Position numbers and translations under genes: made by a program. A stretch of 64,000 bases of DNA from Cyanophora paradoxa (Eukaryota > Glaucocystophyceae > Cyanophorales > Cyanophoraceae), in assembly GCA_004431415.1 (NCBI GenBank), contig QPMI01000532.1, forward strand, positions 48,208 to 112,207, read 5' to 3'. Numbering within the stretch: the first letter of the stretch is position 1; each line of letters begins with the position of its first letter. Below are positions 32,837 through 45,400 of the stretch, one piece after another. Under the pieces are notes generated by a model. It was not told the origin of the DNA. It did no database searches and saw only the letters and a list, made by a program, of their open reading frames with translations.

Positions 32837-35110
32837 TTACAAGTCCTGCGCAGAGCTCGCGCGGTCAGACAGACGCAAGCACGGAGCCGGGCCCGGCAGT
32901 GGTGAGGCGGCGCGGCGCGCACGGGGTTGTTCCAGATCGAATCCGGGTTGAACTTGAAGTAGACGGGGCCGTCGACGAGCCCTGCCCCCCGAAATCAGGC
33001 GGCGGCGTCCGCGGCGTCCGCGCCGGCCGCGCTCGACGTCGCCGCGCGCACCGTTCTTCCAGACGCCCGTGATGCTCTCGCCGGTCGCGAGGACGAGGGT
33101 GCCCTTGCCCTCTTTCCGGCCTGCCCGGCGCGCGCGAGCGCGCGCGTGAGGCGCGCCCCGCCTCCGACCGGCGTCGCGGGGGCGGCGGTCGCACCGTTGA
33201 CCCACTCGCCGTCGTAGTAGGAGCCGTCCGCCGCGGTGAAGATGCCCAGGCCGTGCCGCTGCGGGCCCCCCGGGGTCGTCGGGACCCGACCCGACGTCGA
33301 CGGCCGGCGGGGCGCCCGTCGCACCTTGTCATCGTACCAGTGGCCCTCGTACCGGTTGCCGTTCGCGTACGTGAGCACACCGAAGCCGCTCGCGCGGTCG
33401 TTCTGTCGGCGCCGCGCGTCAGTCGGAGGCCGGGGGCCGGGGGTCGGGCGCGGCGTGCGTGCCTTCCACTGGCCGCGGAAGGTGTCGCCGTTCGCGTAGT
33501 AGAGCTCGCCCTGCGCGCCGGCCGGCCGGCGTGAGCGCGCGGCGGCGGCGACGGGACAAGCGGGGCGGTGGGGGTGGGAGGGGGCGGGGGGAGAGAGGAC
33601 CTGGCCCTCCTTCTTGGCGTCCACCCTGCGGGCAGGCAAAGGTCGGAGGCCGCCTTCCCAAGCGAGGGAGGGAGGACGGTGCCGCGGCCGCGGCTTCCAC
33701 GCACCAGTCGCCGACGTACTTGTCGCCGTGCACGTACGTCAGAGTACCCTTCCCGTGCGCCTTGTCGTCCTTCCAGTACCCCTGCAGCACGCCGCGTGAG
33801 GCGCCGCCGGCCCCGCTAGGCCGACGCAGAGGAGCGGCGGGGCGAGGCGCCGCCGCACCTCGTACTTCTCGCCGTTGACGTACGTGAGCACACCGTAGCC
33901 CTCCTTGACGTCGTTGACCCTGCGCCGCGCGCGCGTTGGCGGGCGGGGTCCGCGCACGCGCTGCGCTGCGCTGCGCCGGAGGCGGCCGCACCACTCGCCG
34001 TCGTACTTGTTGCCGTTGGGGAAGATGTACACACCGCGGCCGTGCATCTGCGCGGCGCGCGCTCGGGCGCGGCGGCGGCGGCGGGCGCAGAAGCAGAAGC
34101 GGCGGCGGCGGAGGCTGCACCTTGCCGTCGACCCACTCGCCCTCGTAGATGCCGCCGTCGCTGTAGTAGTACTTGCCCCACCCGTGCATCTTGCCTGCGG
34201 CCCGCCCGGGTCGGCGCGCGCGCGGACGCGAGAGAAGCTTCACGACGGGCGCCGGCGCCGGTATGCACCCTCATACCAGTCGCCCTCGTACTTCTCGGCG
34301 ACGCCGCCGCCGGTCGCCGCGTAGATGACCGTGCCCCGCCCGTGCCGCTTGTCGTCCTTCCACTCGCCCTGCGCGAGGTTGAGCGGCCGCACGGCACACA
34401 GCGGCGCTCGGCCCCGCTCGCCTCGTACATGTCGCCGTCGGCGTACGTGTAGGTACCTGCACCGCTCAACTTGAGCGCGCGGCCGGGGCCGCCCCGGTCG
34501 GCGGCGCAGGCGCACCCCGGCCGTCCATCTTGCCATCCTTCCACTGCCCCGAGTACTTGTCGCCATCGGCGTAGTACAGCGTGCCGACGCCCGAGATCTG
34601 GGCCAGCCGCTCAGCGCCTTCCACAGCAGGGCCCCGAACGCGGGACAAACCTTGCCATCGACCCAATCGCCCTCGTAGCGGTTGCCGCTAGCATAGATGC
34701 AGACACCCTTGCCGTGCACCTGCCGGGAGCGGTCGGCACGAAGCGCGCGGGTCCCAAATGCAACCTCGAACCTTGTCGTCGACCCACTCGCCCTCGTACT
34801 TTGATCCATCGGCGTAAGTGTACATGCCATAGCCGTGACGCTTGCCATACACCCAGTCGCCCTGCGCGGCGACCGCCAGCTAAGCGCCGGGTAGCGATGG
34901 TCGGCGCCTTTGCGGTCGCACCTCGTATTTCTCGCCGTTCGGGTAGATCAGAGTGCCTTTCCCGTGCATCTGGCCCTTCTCAATCTGGCCAGAGTACACC
35001 ATCGACCCTGTGGCCTGCGTGGCGCCGAGAACCACATCAGGGTGCTGGCGCGGCGCGACGGCGACTCCAGAGCTAAGGCCGCATACCGTCGGCTTATCTG
35101 CGGGCCGCAT
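32837..35110 (-). CDS. MORN-repeat protein (about 14 repeats)
   Basis: MORN repeats form extended beta-sheets that bind lipids or scaffold membranes and cytoskeleton. The first ATG of the leading frame is at 35110 ([12 protein letters not shown]). Repeats visible in order include [213 protein letters not shown] and [17 protein letters not shown]. Nearly every repeat sits on its own exon, with short introns falling after the repeat core. The end is [16 protein letters not shown] spliced to a final DL and the stop at 32837-32839. One repeat carries a Gly-rich insert. It is next to other cilia-type genes. Confidence 0.9.
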
Positions 35111-35615
35111 CTGCCGTGCAGGCCACTGGTGAGCGAGGGTTGCGAGGGCGGGTTTCAAACATTCCGCACCCCGGATGCCGTCGACGGCTTGCTCGCGCTG
35201 CCAGGCCCTCCCCTCCGTAGGTCTGCTTGCTCGCGCCTCTGCATCATGTTTCCGGGAGGCTGGGATTCGCGCCTCGAGACGACCGACGAATAGTCTGAAG
35301 CCGTACCCCCCTTAGCGCATCAAAACTCGACCGGCGCCCTCTAGGACGCGATCCTGTACTGAACCCGGACCAGCAGCACATCCAGCAGTTTCCAGCAGCG
35401 CGCCTAGCGGGCGCGCGGCCGATCGGCCAAACTTAAGCAGCGCTCGGCAAGCACGAGCCTGCGCGGCACGATCTGAGCGCGCGCCTTAGACTCCAATCCT
35501 CCAGTTGCCCGCGCCCCCGGCGGCCCCTCCGACCAGCGGGTTCCCAGCTCGGAGCGCGGCCCCGGAGAGAGCAGAGCGGCGCCGTCAAGCCGATCGCTGC
35601 GGCGGCTTCTGCGGC
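35111..35615. other. Divergent intergenic region (MORN gene / BART-phosphatase gene)
   Basis: Presumed shared promoter region. No TATA-like element or repeat was recognised. Confidence 0.5.
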
Positions 35616-38308
35616 ATGGCGGACGACGCGGAGTGGGTGTACGAGGCGATGTCCGGGTACTTTCGATCCAAGGACTGGGCCGACACCAGTGCGTTGCAAC
35701 TGTGCCGTAGATGCACGCGCGCTTGCATGCGCGCGCGCCGCGCTCATCGAAGCCTGGCACATGTGCAGTTGACGGCTTCCTGCGGGATCACGCCGCGCTC
35801 TTCGCGAGCTCGTCGACGCCGCAGGACGTGCAGCGCGCGGCCTTCAGCAGCTACCGGGATCTGACGAGCGCTTTGCTTGCTTCTCTGCTCTCCGAGCTCG
35901 GCGTCCCCGGGCGCCAGGTGCGCCCCGCTCGCCTAGCCCCGCCCATCTTCCACCGCCGAGCCCTAAAGAGGGGCGCGCGCAGGTAGAGGCGGTGGTGCGG
36001 CGGCACTCGCGCCCGGACTCGCACGAGAAGGGCTGGCGCGCCATCAGCGCCACCGACAGCTTCAGCGCCTTCGTCTCGTCAGCCGCCGCCCGCCCCGCTT
36101 CTCGTCCGCCCGCGCGCTGACACGCGGCGGCGCGGCGCAGCTTCATGCGCGGGCAGAAGCCGTCGAGCTTCGCCGCGTCGTCGCCCTCGCGAGGGCACTG
36201 GGAGCCCGAGCCGCGCGGGGACCCGCGGCCGCAGCAGCCGCAGCAGCCGCAGCAGACTGGGCGGCAGCAGCGGTCGCCGATGCCGAGCTTCAGGCACGAG
36301 ATGGCCGGGGGCGGAGCCGGAGCCGGCGCGAGCCCGGGGCGGCGGGGCAGCGAGGAATCGGACTGGGAGCTTCGGGAGGCGGTGCGGCTGAGCCGGGAGG
36401 AGACGCGGCGGCGGGCGCTGGAGGAGGAGGAGGCGGCGGCGCTGGAGCTCGCCCTCGCCCTCTCCCTCTCCCTCACCCCGGAGGCCGACTCCCGCATCCG
36501 CGCCCTCGAGGACGAAGCGGAGGAGAAAGCGTGCGCCCTGCGCCCCGCGCGGAGCTCGCCCGAGCCTCTCTGAGGGCCGCGCAGCCTCGACATCGTGCGG
36601 GAAGCCCAGAGCGAGGACGACGGCAAGGGTCCGCTCGCTGGCCCTCCGCTCCCCGCCGGCGCGTTCAGACGGCTCCGCGCGCGCAGGGGGCAAGCCCGGC
36701 CCCGGGCGCGGGCGGCCCGTGCCGCCGCCGGCGGTGCAGGCAGCCCCGACGCTGGCGGCGCCGCCGGCCTCGGGCTCCTCCTCCTCGGGCTGGGGTGCCC
36801 CTCCTCCCTCCGGGAGCAGGCGCAGCGGCACTTCGCGCCGCGCGCGCCGCCGCCCGTCCCCTCGGGCTCGCCCGCCCCGCCCCCGCCCCGCCCGGCTCTA
36901 GCTCCCCCTCGCGGCAGTCCCTCTCGCCGAGCGCGAGCGCGCGGGGCCGGCCGCAGCCGCCCGCCGTCGCCACCGTCGCCGGCGCCAGCGCTGAGCTCTC
37001 GTCGCTGGCGCCGCTGCCGCCGCCGCGGGACGGGACGGACGCCCTCGCCGAAGCGGAGCGCCGCGCCTTCGAGGCCGAGGCCCGCCCCTTTCTCCGACTT
37101 CAGACTACCCCCCCTCCTCCCCCCCCCTCACCCCCTCCCCGGCAGGTGGAGCGGGTGAGCGAGGTGCTCCCCGGGTTCCTGTACCTGGGGTCGGCCAAGG
37201 GCGCGGCGAAGCGGGCGCTGCTGGACTCGCTCGGCGTCGACCTCGTCGTCAACGTCTCCCGCAAGTGCCCCAACCTGTCCGCCCCGCCCCGCCCCTCTTA
37301 GCTGCGAAGCGGCCTTAGTTCTTCCTCCAAGCGCCCGCTTCGCTCTTATCTTCCCTTCCCCTCTCTGGGAAGCTGCCTGCCTGCCCCGCCCCCCTCCCCT
37401 TCTCTGGGACCCGCCCGCTGATCATGAGCTGCGGATCGCGCCAGGTACCCGGACGAGTTCCGGTACGTGCACTGGGAGATCCGGGACAGGTCAGTCCGCT
37501 CAAGCTTCTTCTTCTGCGCCCCCCGCCGCCCCGCCCGGCCCCGCTTCCTTCCTTCCTTCTTTCTGACCTGGAGCCCCCGGGGTACGGCAGCCTGGACGAG
37601 GACATCGCGCGGTACTTCGCCGACTGCAACCGCATCCTCGGTCCGACCCGCCCGAGCCGGCGGCCCCGCTCTCCGGTCTCATCTCATCTCATCTCATCTC
37701 ATCTCATCTGATCGGGCCGGCGCGGCGCAGCGCTGGCGAAGCGGAGCGGGGAGGTGGTCCTCGTGGTGCGCGCCCGGCCCGGCCCTGCCCCCGGCCTGGC
37801 CCGGCCCTGCATTGGGCGGGCCTAGGCCTGAAGACGCGGCCCGGTTTCGGGGGCGCAGCACTGCATGCAGGGCGTCTCGCGCAGCGCGACGCTCGTCCTC
37901 GCGTTCCTCATGGGCGTCGAGGGCATGAGGCGCGCCCTGCCCCGGCCCGCCCCCGAGCCGGCGCTCCCGGCCGCGAACGCCGTCGCTCAAGCCTGCGCTT
38001 CTTTCTTCCTCCCGCGCGCAGCCTTCGGGGGGCGCTGAAGCTCGTGCACGCGGCGCGGCCCATCGCCTGCCCCAACCGGTGCGACCGAGGGCTCTCGCCG
38101 AGTCGCGCCTGTCCAGCCCCTCTGACCCCGGGGGCCGGGCAGGAACTTCTTCGCGCAACTGCTGCGCTACGAGATGGAACTGTTCGGCGGGCAGAGCTCC
38201 ATACGCGTCGAGGGCGCCCCGCACGGGGGCCTGCCCGCTGGCGCCGGCGCTCCCGCGGCCGCGGCCGCGGCCGGGTCCCCGGCGCGCCGCCCCGAGGCCC
38301 CCGTCTAG
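35616..38308 (+). CDS. BART domain, ubiquitin-interacting motifs and dual-specificity phosphatase in one spliced gene
   Basis: ATG at 35616 opens MADDAEWVYEAMSGYFRSKD, then TIDGFLRDHAALFAS and ALLASLLSELGVPGRQ, the pattern of the BART domain in CFAP36 and ARL2BP, which binds ARL-type GTPases. After FVSFMRGQKPSSFA comes a Gln/Pro stretch, then two UIM-like helices: EESDWELREAVRLSREE (full consensus L-x-x-A-x-x-x-S-x-x-E) and EEAAALELALALSLS. A low-complexity linker leads to a phosphatase: VLPGFLYLGSAKGAAKRALL, LGVDLVVNVSRKCPN, FRYVHWEIRD (candidate general acid Asp), then HCMQGVSRSATLVLAFLMG, an intact HCx5R loop, and RNFFAQLLRYEMELFGGQ. The stop is at 38306-38308. The joins EEKA/LDIVREAQSEDDGK and 36857-36914 keep frame from UIM to phosphatase, so I call one gene. 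Two genes would require an unseen promoter in the linker. Confidence 0.78.
37679..37712. repeat. CATCT repeat inside an intron
   Basis: About six tandem CTCAT/CATCT units are in the intron before the ALAKRSGEVVLV exon. Confidence 0.75.
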
Positions 38309-38905
38309 CCGCGAGCTCGAAGCTAGGGTAGCTAGGGCGCTCTGCTCAGTCAAGAATTTGCACGCGTTTGCGAGAAAACGGCCGGCGCCGGCCGGCCGCG
38401 GCCGGCGCCGGCGCCGTGACCAGTGGCAACGCCGAAAAGGTACCGACCATGCAGCTAACAGCCGGTACCCCCCGACCGGCCGTCGCATCTCAAGAAGCGA
38501 ACCGCCTTCTGGGGCGTTGCGAGCTGAAATCTCCCCAGCGATCAGCGCGCAGCACCGCGCACCCAGCTAGCTTCGTACAGCGCCCCCGCCTTCATCGCAT
38601 CTGCTTCGCATCTTTCGCCGGTTGGTCTCCCGGCGCGGCGCCCTGGGCGGGATTTCGTAGGCGCGGCAAGAAATAGATGCCCGCGGAGCGGGCGCGAGCC
38701 AGCTTCAGCGTTGCAGCGCCAGCACTTCCCGGATCTGACGGGCTGTGAGCGCCGCGAGGCCGGCGCCCCGAATAGAAGGATCGCTCGGATTCGGCGAAGC
38801 TCTGCTTCAGCTTCCAGAGCCATTGGATCGATCGGCATGGTGTGCGACCCTCGCGGGCTGTGCGAGGATATGAGCAGCTGGCGAAAGGTGCCCAGCCTCT
38901 CCTCG
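38309..38905. other. Intergenic
   Basis: GC-rich palindromic CCGGCGCCGGCC patch near 38380-38415. The kinase 5' end may extend into the last 70 bases, since in-frame ATGs lie at about 38838 and 38870. Confidence 0.5.
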
Positions 38906-41455
<2,550 letters not shown>

Positions 41456-42467
41456 ACCCCACGGCAGAGCGTGCTCTGATTTCGGCCGATCCGGAACTAT
41501 GTACCATAAAATTAGTGTATATCCATAGCCTTTAAGGTTCATTTTTACGCAAGCAGTCCGCTTCAGACGTCCCGAGATTAAGCTTTTTCACTCTCGGCCA
41601 GTCCTGCCGTACTCTCAGCCTGTCCCGCCCTATTTGTTTCGCCTGTGAGATTAAAGCTCTAGATGTAGAACCACATTTGAAGTAGACGTCAGAGTGTCCG
41701 CCCAGGTCGGAGCTTCAGCCCAAGTAGAGCTTGATCATGAAGCGATTCCATGATGCCTTTTCGATATTCATTCAATGGTAGATATCCAACCTAATGACTC
41801 GTTATCGATATCGACGAAGCTGTAAAGATTTCACCAACGAAAATTGTGTACTTAAGCTTGGCAAGCTACTAGTAAGCCAGCGCTAGCGCTAGCCGTCGAC
41901 GTTGGGCGCCTTGCATTGAGCCCTGAAGGCTGACGACCCCAAGTCACTCGCTTCGTTGCAATTGAAAGGCCGCTAGCGCTCAGCGGCTCGGACCGGTACC
42001 GCGGTCCGCGGCAGTGCCTGCTGCGCTAGCGCTGGAAGCCTGGAACTCGCGATCGCGAGTTTTCACTGAAAAAAAACGTTAACGAGAAACTTGAAAAGAA
42101 AAAAGAAAAGAGGCGGAGACAGCAGCGGCCGGGTACGGCGCACTCGAGCAGCCTCTCCGGATCCGGATTAGCGCCCGCCCGACGACATGCCTGCAGCATC
42201 TGGCGGCGCCCGCTCGCGTGCGGTGCATTCTCATCGCCCGCGGCCCGCTCATCCCGCCGCCCGCGCCAAGTTCGAGCCCGGGCGCGGCGCCGGCCGTGCG
42301 GGCAACCCGGATCGGCGCAATGAGTCCCGAGGGTGTGTAAGTCGTCTTTGACTCCCGCCCAGCACGCCGCCTGACCTAGTCCCGCCCTCGCGGCGTTCTC
42401 CCGTCGCAGGCCGGCCGCGGACGGGCGGGCGTGCGCGACGCCGCGGTCCCCGCCGATCGCGGAGAGG
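41456..42467. other. Intergenic, AT-richer
   Basis: From 41510 to 42120 the sequence is clearly AT-richer, with CTAGCGCTAGC palindromes. The dioxygenase N-terminal exons may begin in 42180-42467. No other gene was supported; a long minus-strand frame here is a shadow. Confidence 0.45.
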
Positions 42468-45400
42468 GTGAAGCGCGCTATCTCCGCACCCGCGAGGATA
42501 TTCCGCGCGCTCGGCGCGTCGCTCTTCGCCAGGCAGTCGGCCCCCGCTGGAGCTTCGGAGCGAGCCGTGCACCTGCAGCGCGCCGCCTCGCGTAGCTTCT
42601 CCGACGTGCAATCTGCGTGTCTCTTTGTCTCTGCGTCTCCTCTGCAACTTGTCCGCGCTCCGGCCATTTTACGGCCGCCCGCCGCGCCCTTCTGCCCGCA
42701 GGACCAGCCCACCCAGCCGCCTAAGCAGCAGCCGACCATCGCTGGCGCTACGTCGCATGCGCGCGCCTCGCAAAGCGGGCGAGCGGCGGGCGGCGGGCAG
42801 CTTCCGTCGCGTGCGTTCTTCGGCGGCACTTTGCAGCTGGGCCCCTCTGCTTCGATCGACCGCCAGCCAACGCCGCACGGTCTGTCGTCAAGGTTCCGTT
42901 TGATCGTGAGCAGTTTCTGATCACCCCACGCAGACCTCTCACTGGCGCCGCGGGCCGAGGCGCCGCCGCCCGGCGAGCCGAAGAATCCGGCGCCCGCCCG
43001 CCCGCGGTCGCCGCCCGCGGTGCCCTTCGCGAACAAGAGACCTGAGGACGACCTTCGCTATCTGAACGGGAATTTTCAGCCGGTGCGCAGCGCCGGCTCT
43101 GTTGGAGAGCCAGAATCCGAGTGTGATTTGATCGCAGGTGGACAAGGAAATCCTCGTGGAGGGCCTGGAGACAATCGGGACGATCCCCGAGGACCTGAAC
43201 GGCGCGAATTTGAATTTGAATTCGAATTCGATCCCGTGGCTCGTGCGAGATTTGATCGCATTGCGCGCGCGCGCAGGCGTCTTCATCCGCAACGGGTCGA
43301 ACCCGCGCTTCTCGCCCACGCTCCCCTACCACTGGATCGACGTCCGCTCCCTCTGCCTGTACCCCTACGCGTTCCGTTTTCCTCAAGGTCCGGCGGCAGG
43401 GCGACGGCATGCTGCACGCCACGGCGCTCATCGGCGGCAAGGCGGGGTACGCGAACCGCTGGATCCGCACCAACGCGTTCAACCTCGAGACCGCCGCCGG
43501 CTCGCCCGTACCCCGTACCCCGCCCACTCCACGCCGCCGTGCCCCTGACGCCGTACCGTACCCCTAACGCAGGCCGGCCGCTCTTCCAGTCGGTGCTGAT
43601 GTCACCCCCCGGGATCCGCTGCATGCAGGTCCGGAACCCCCCCTCGAACCCCCCCCCCCCCCCCCCCCCCCCTCTTTCCCTCCTGCCTTGACTCGCCCCG
43701 GCCTCCTCGCAGCGGCTGTTCGGGAACCTGTTCCGGAGCGGCGGAGAAGCCTACAAGGGCGCCGCCAACACGTCCGCCCCTTGCTTCCTTCCTAACTCTT
43801 CTAGTGCTTATCCTCGCCCCCGTCTTCCCCCGCAGGTCGATCGTGGGGTTCGGGGGCCGGCTGCTGGCGCTGGCGGAGGACGGGCCCCCCGTCGAGATTG
43901 ACCCCCACGACCTCTCCACACGGTACCCTCGAAGCCCGCTCCCGGCCCCGGCCCGGCCCGGCCCGGCCCGCGGGCTCTGACCTTTCTCCGCCTCAGGGGT
44001 CGCTTCACGTTCGACGGGCGCTGGGACGGGTGCGTCGTCCGCCCCCGCGCCCGCCCGCCCGCCCCCAGAGGCTCTAGATCTGAGGCGTACCCCGCCCCCC
44101 CGCGCCCTGCCTCGCAGGCCGTTCACGGCGCACCCGAAGATCGACCCGGCGACCGGCGAGATGGTCGTCTTCGGGTCCGCCCCCCCCTCCCCGGGCCGGC
44201 CCCCCGCCCCCCGGCCTCCCGCCCGCCTGCTCGCCGGCCTGCATTCGCCCGCCCCGGGCCGCCCCCCGCCCGCCCGCCCCCGAGCCCATCCGAGCCCATC
44301 CGAGCCCCCGAGCCCATCCGAGCCCCGCCCCGTTTTAGCTTCGAGCCCATCCGCCTTCTCGCCTCGAGTTTCGCCCTTCGCCGGCCCCCTATTATGCTTC
44401 TTCGAGGCTTCCTTCCGAGCTTCAGCCTAGGGCCCCGAAGGCAGCCACCCCCTCGATCTGAGATCTGATCCGATCTGATCCGATCTGATCCGATCTGATC
44501 CGATCTGATCTGATCTGATATGCTCCCCGCAGGATCTCGGACTTGAAGGCGGTGCCCTTCTCGCCCGCCATCCGCTACGGCGTCTTCTCCAAGACCGTGC
44601 GCCCCCCCCCCCCCCCCCCCCCCCTCCCTCTCCTTCTCCTTCCCTCCTTTCTGCACTTTCTGCTCTACACTCTGCAGTTTCTGATCATGAGCTCCCCGCT
44701 CCGCAGGGCCGCCTCACCAACTCCCTCACCCTCCGCTTCGGGAGGTGCCCCCGCCCCCGCCCCCTGCGCCCCTGCGCCCCCGCCCTCGAGCTCCCCCCGC
44801 AGCACGCGGTGCCCGCTGATGCACGACTTCGCGGTCACGCCGCGCTACTCGATCCTCTACGACTCCGTGCGCCCCGCCCCTCGCCCCTCGCCCCGTCCCG
44901 TCCCGCCCGGCTTTAAGCTTGTAGTTCCTCGCAATCTTTATTTCAACGGTTTCCAATTCCTTCAACGTCAACTCTAGCTCTGTCGAATTCTTTCCCCTCT
45001 CGCCCCTCTCCCCTCGCCCCCCGCCCCTCGCCCGCCGTCCTTCAGCGATCTCTGACTCGACTCTAACGTCTCCTTGCCCGCAGCCCTTCAACATCCGGAC
45101 GACGCGCATCCTCTCCAACTCGCACCCCGTCGGCTGCGAGCGGGGGCACCCCCTCCGGTCCGACCCGCCCCGCCCCCGCCTCCACCCCCGCCCCCGGTCC
45201 TCGAATCCTCTGGATCTAACCCCCGCCCCCCGGGCCCGCCAGGTTCTGGGTTGTACCCCGACACGCGACCTCCGCCTCGCAAGTGCGGCGCTTCGAGGCG
45301 TCGCCCGCCCACCTCTGGCCCGCCCCGCCCCGCCCCGCCCCGCCCCGCCCTCAATATAAACCTCTAGAGCGCGATGTCCGCCCCGCCCTCTCCGAGGCGC

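Noticed and set aside
36145-36573. Stop after the UIM region as the end of a separate BART-UIM gene
   Set aside because: A GTGCGC...GCGCAG intron removes that stop and keeps frame into the phosphatase linker, so a single gene is simpler.
42026-43036. 336-codon minus-strand frame
   Set aside because: It overlaps plus-strand dioxygenase exons whose motifs are recognisable; the minus-strand protein shows no family features.
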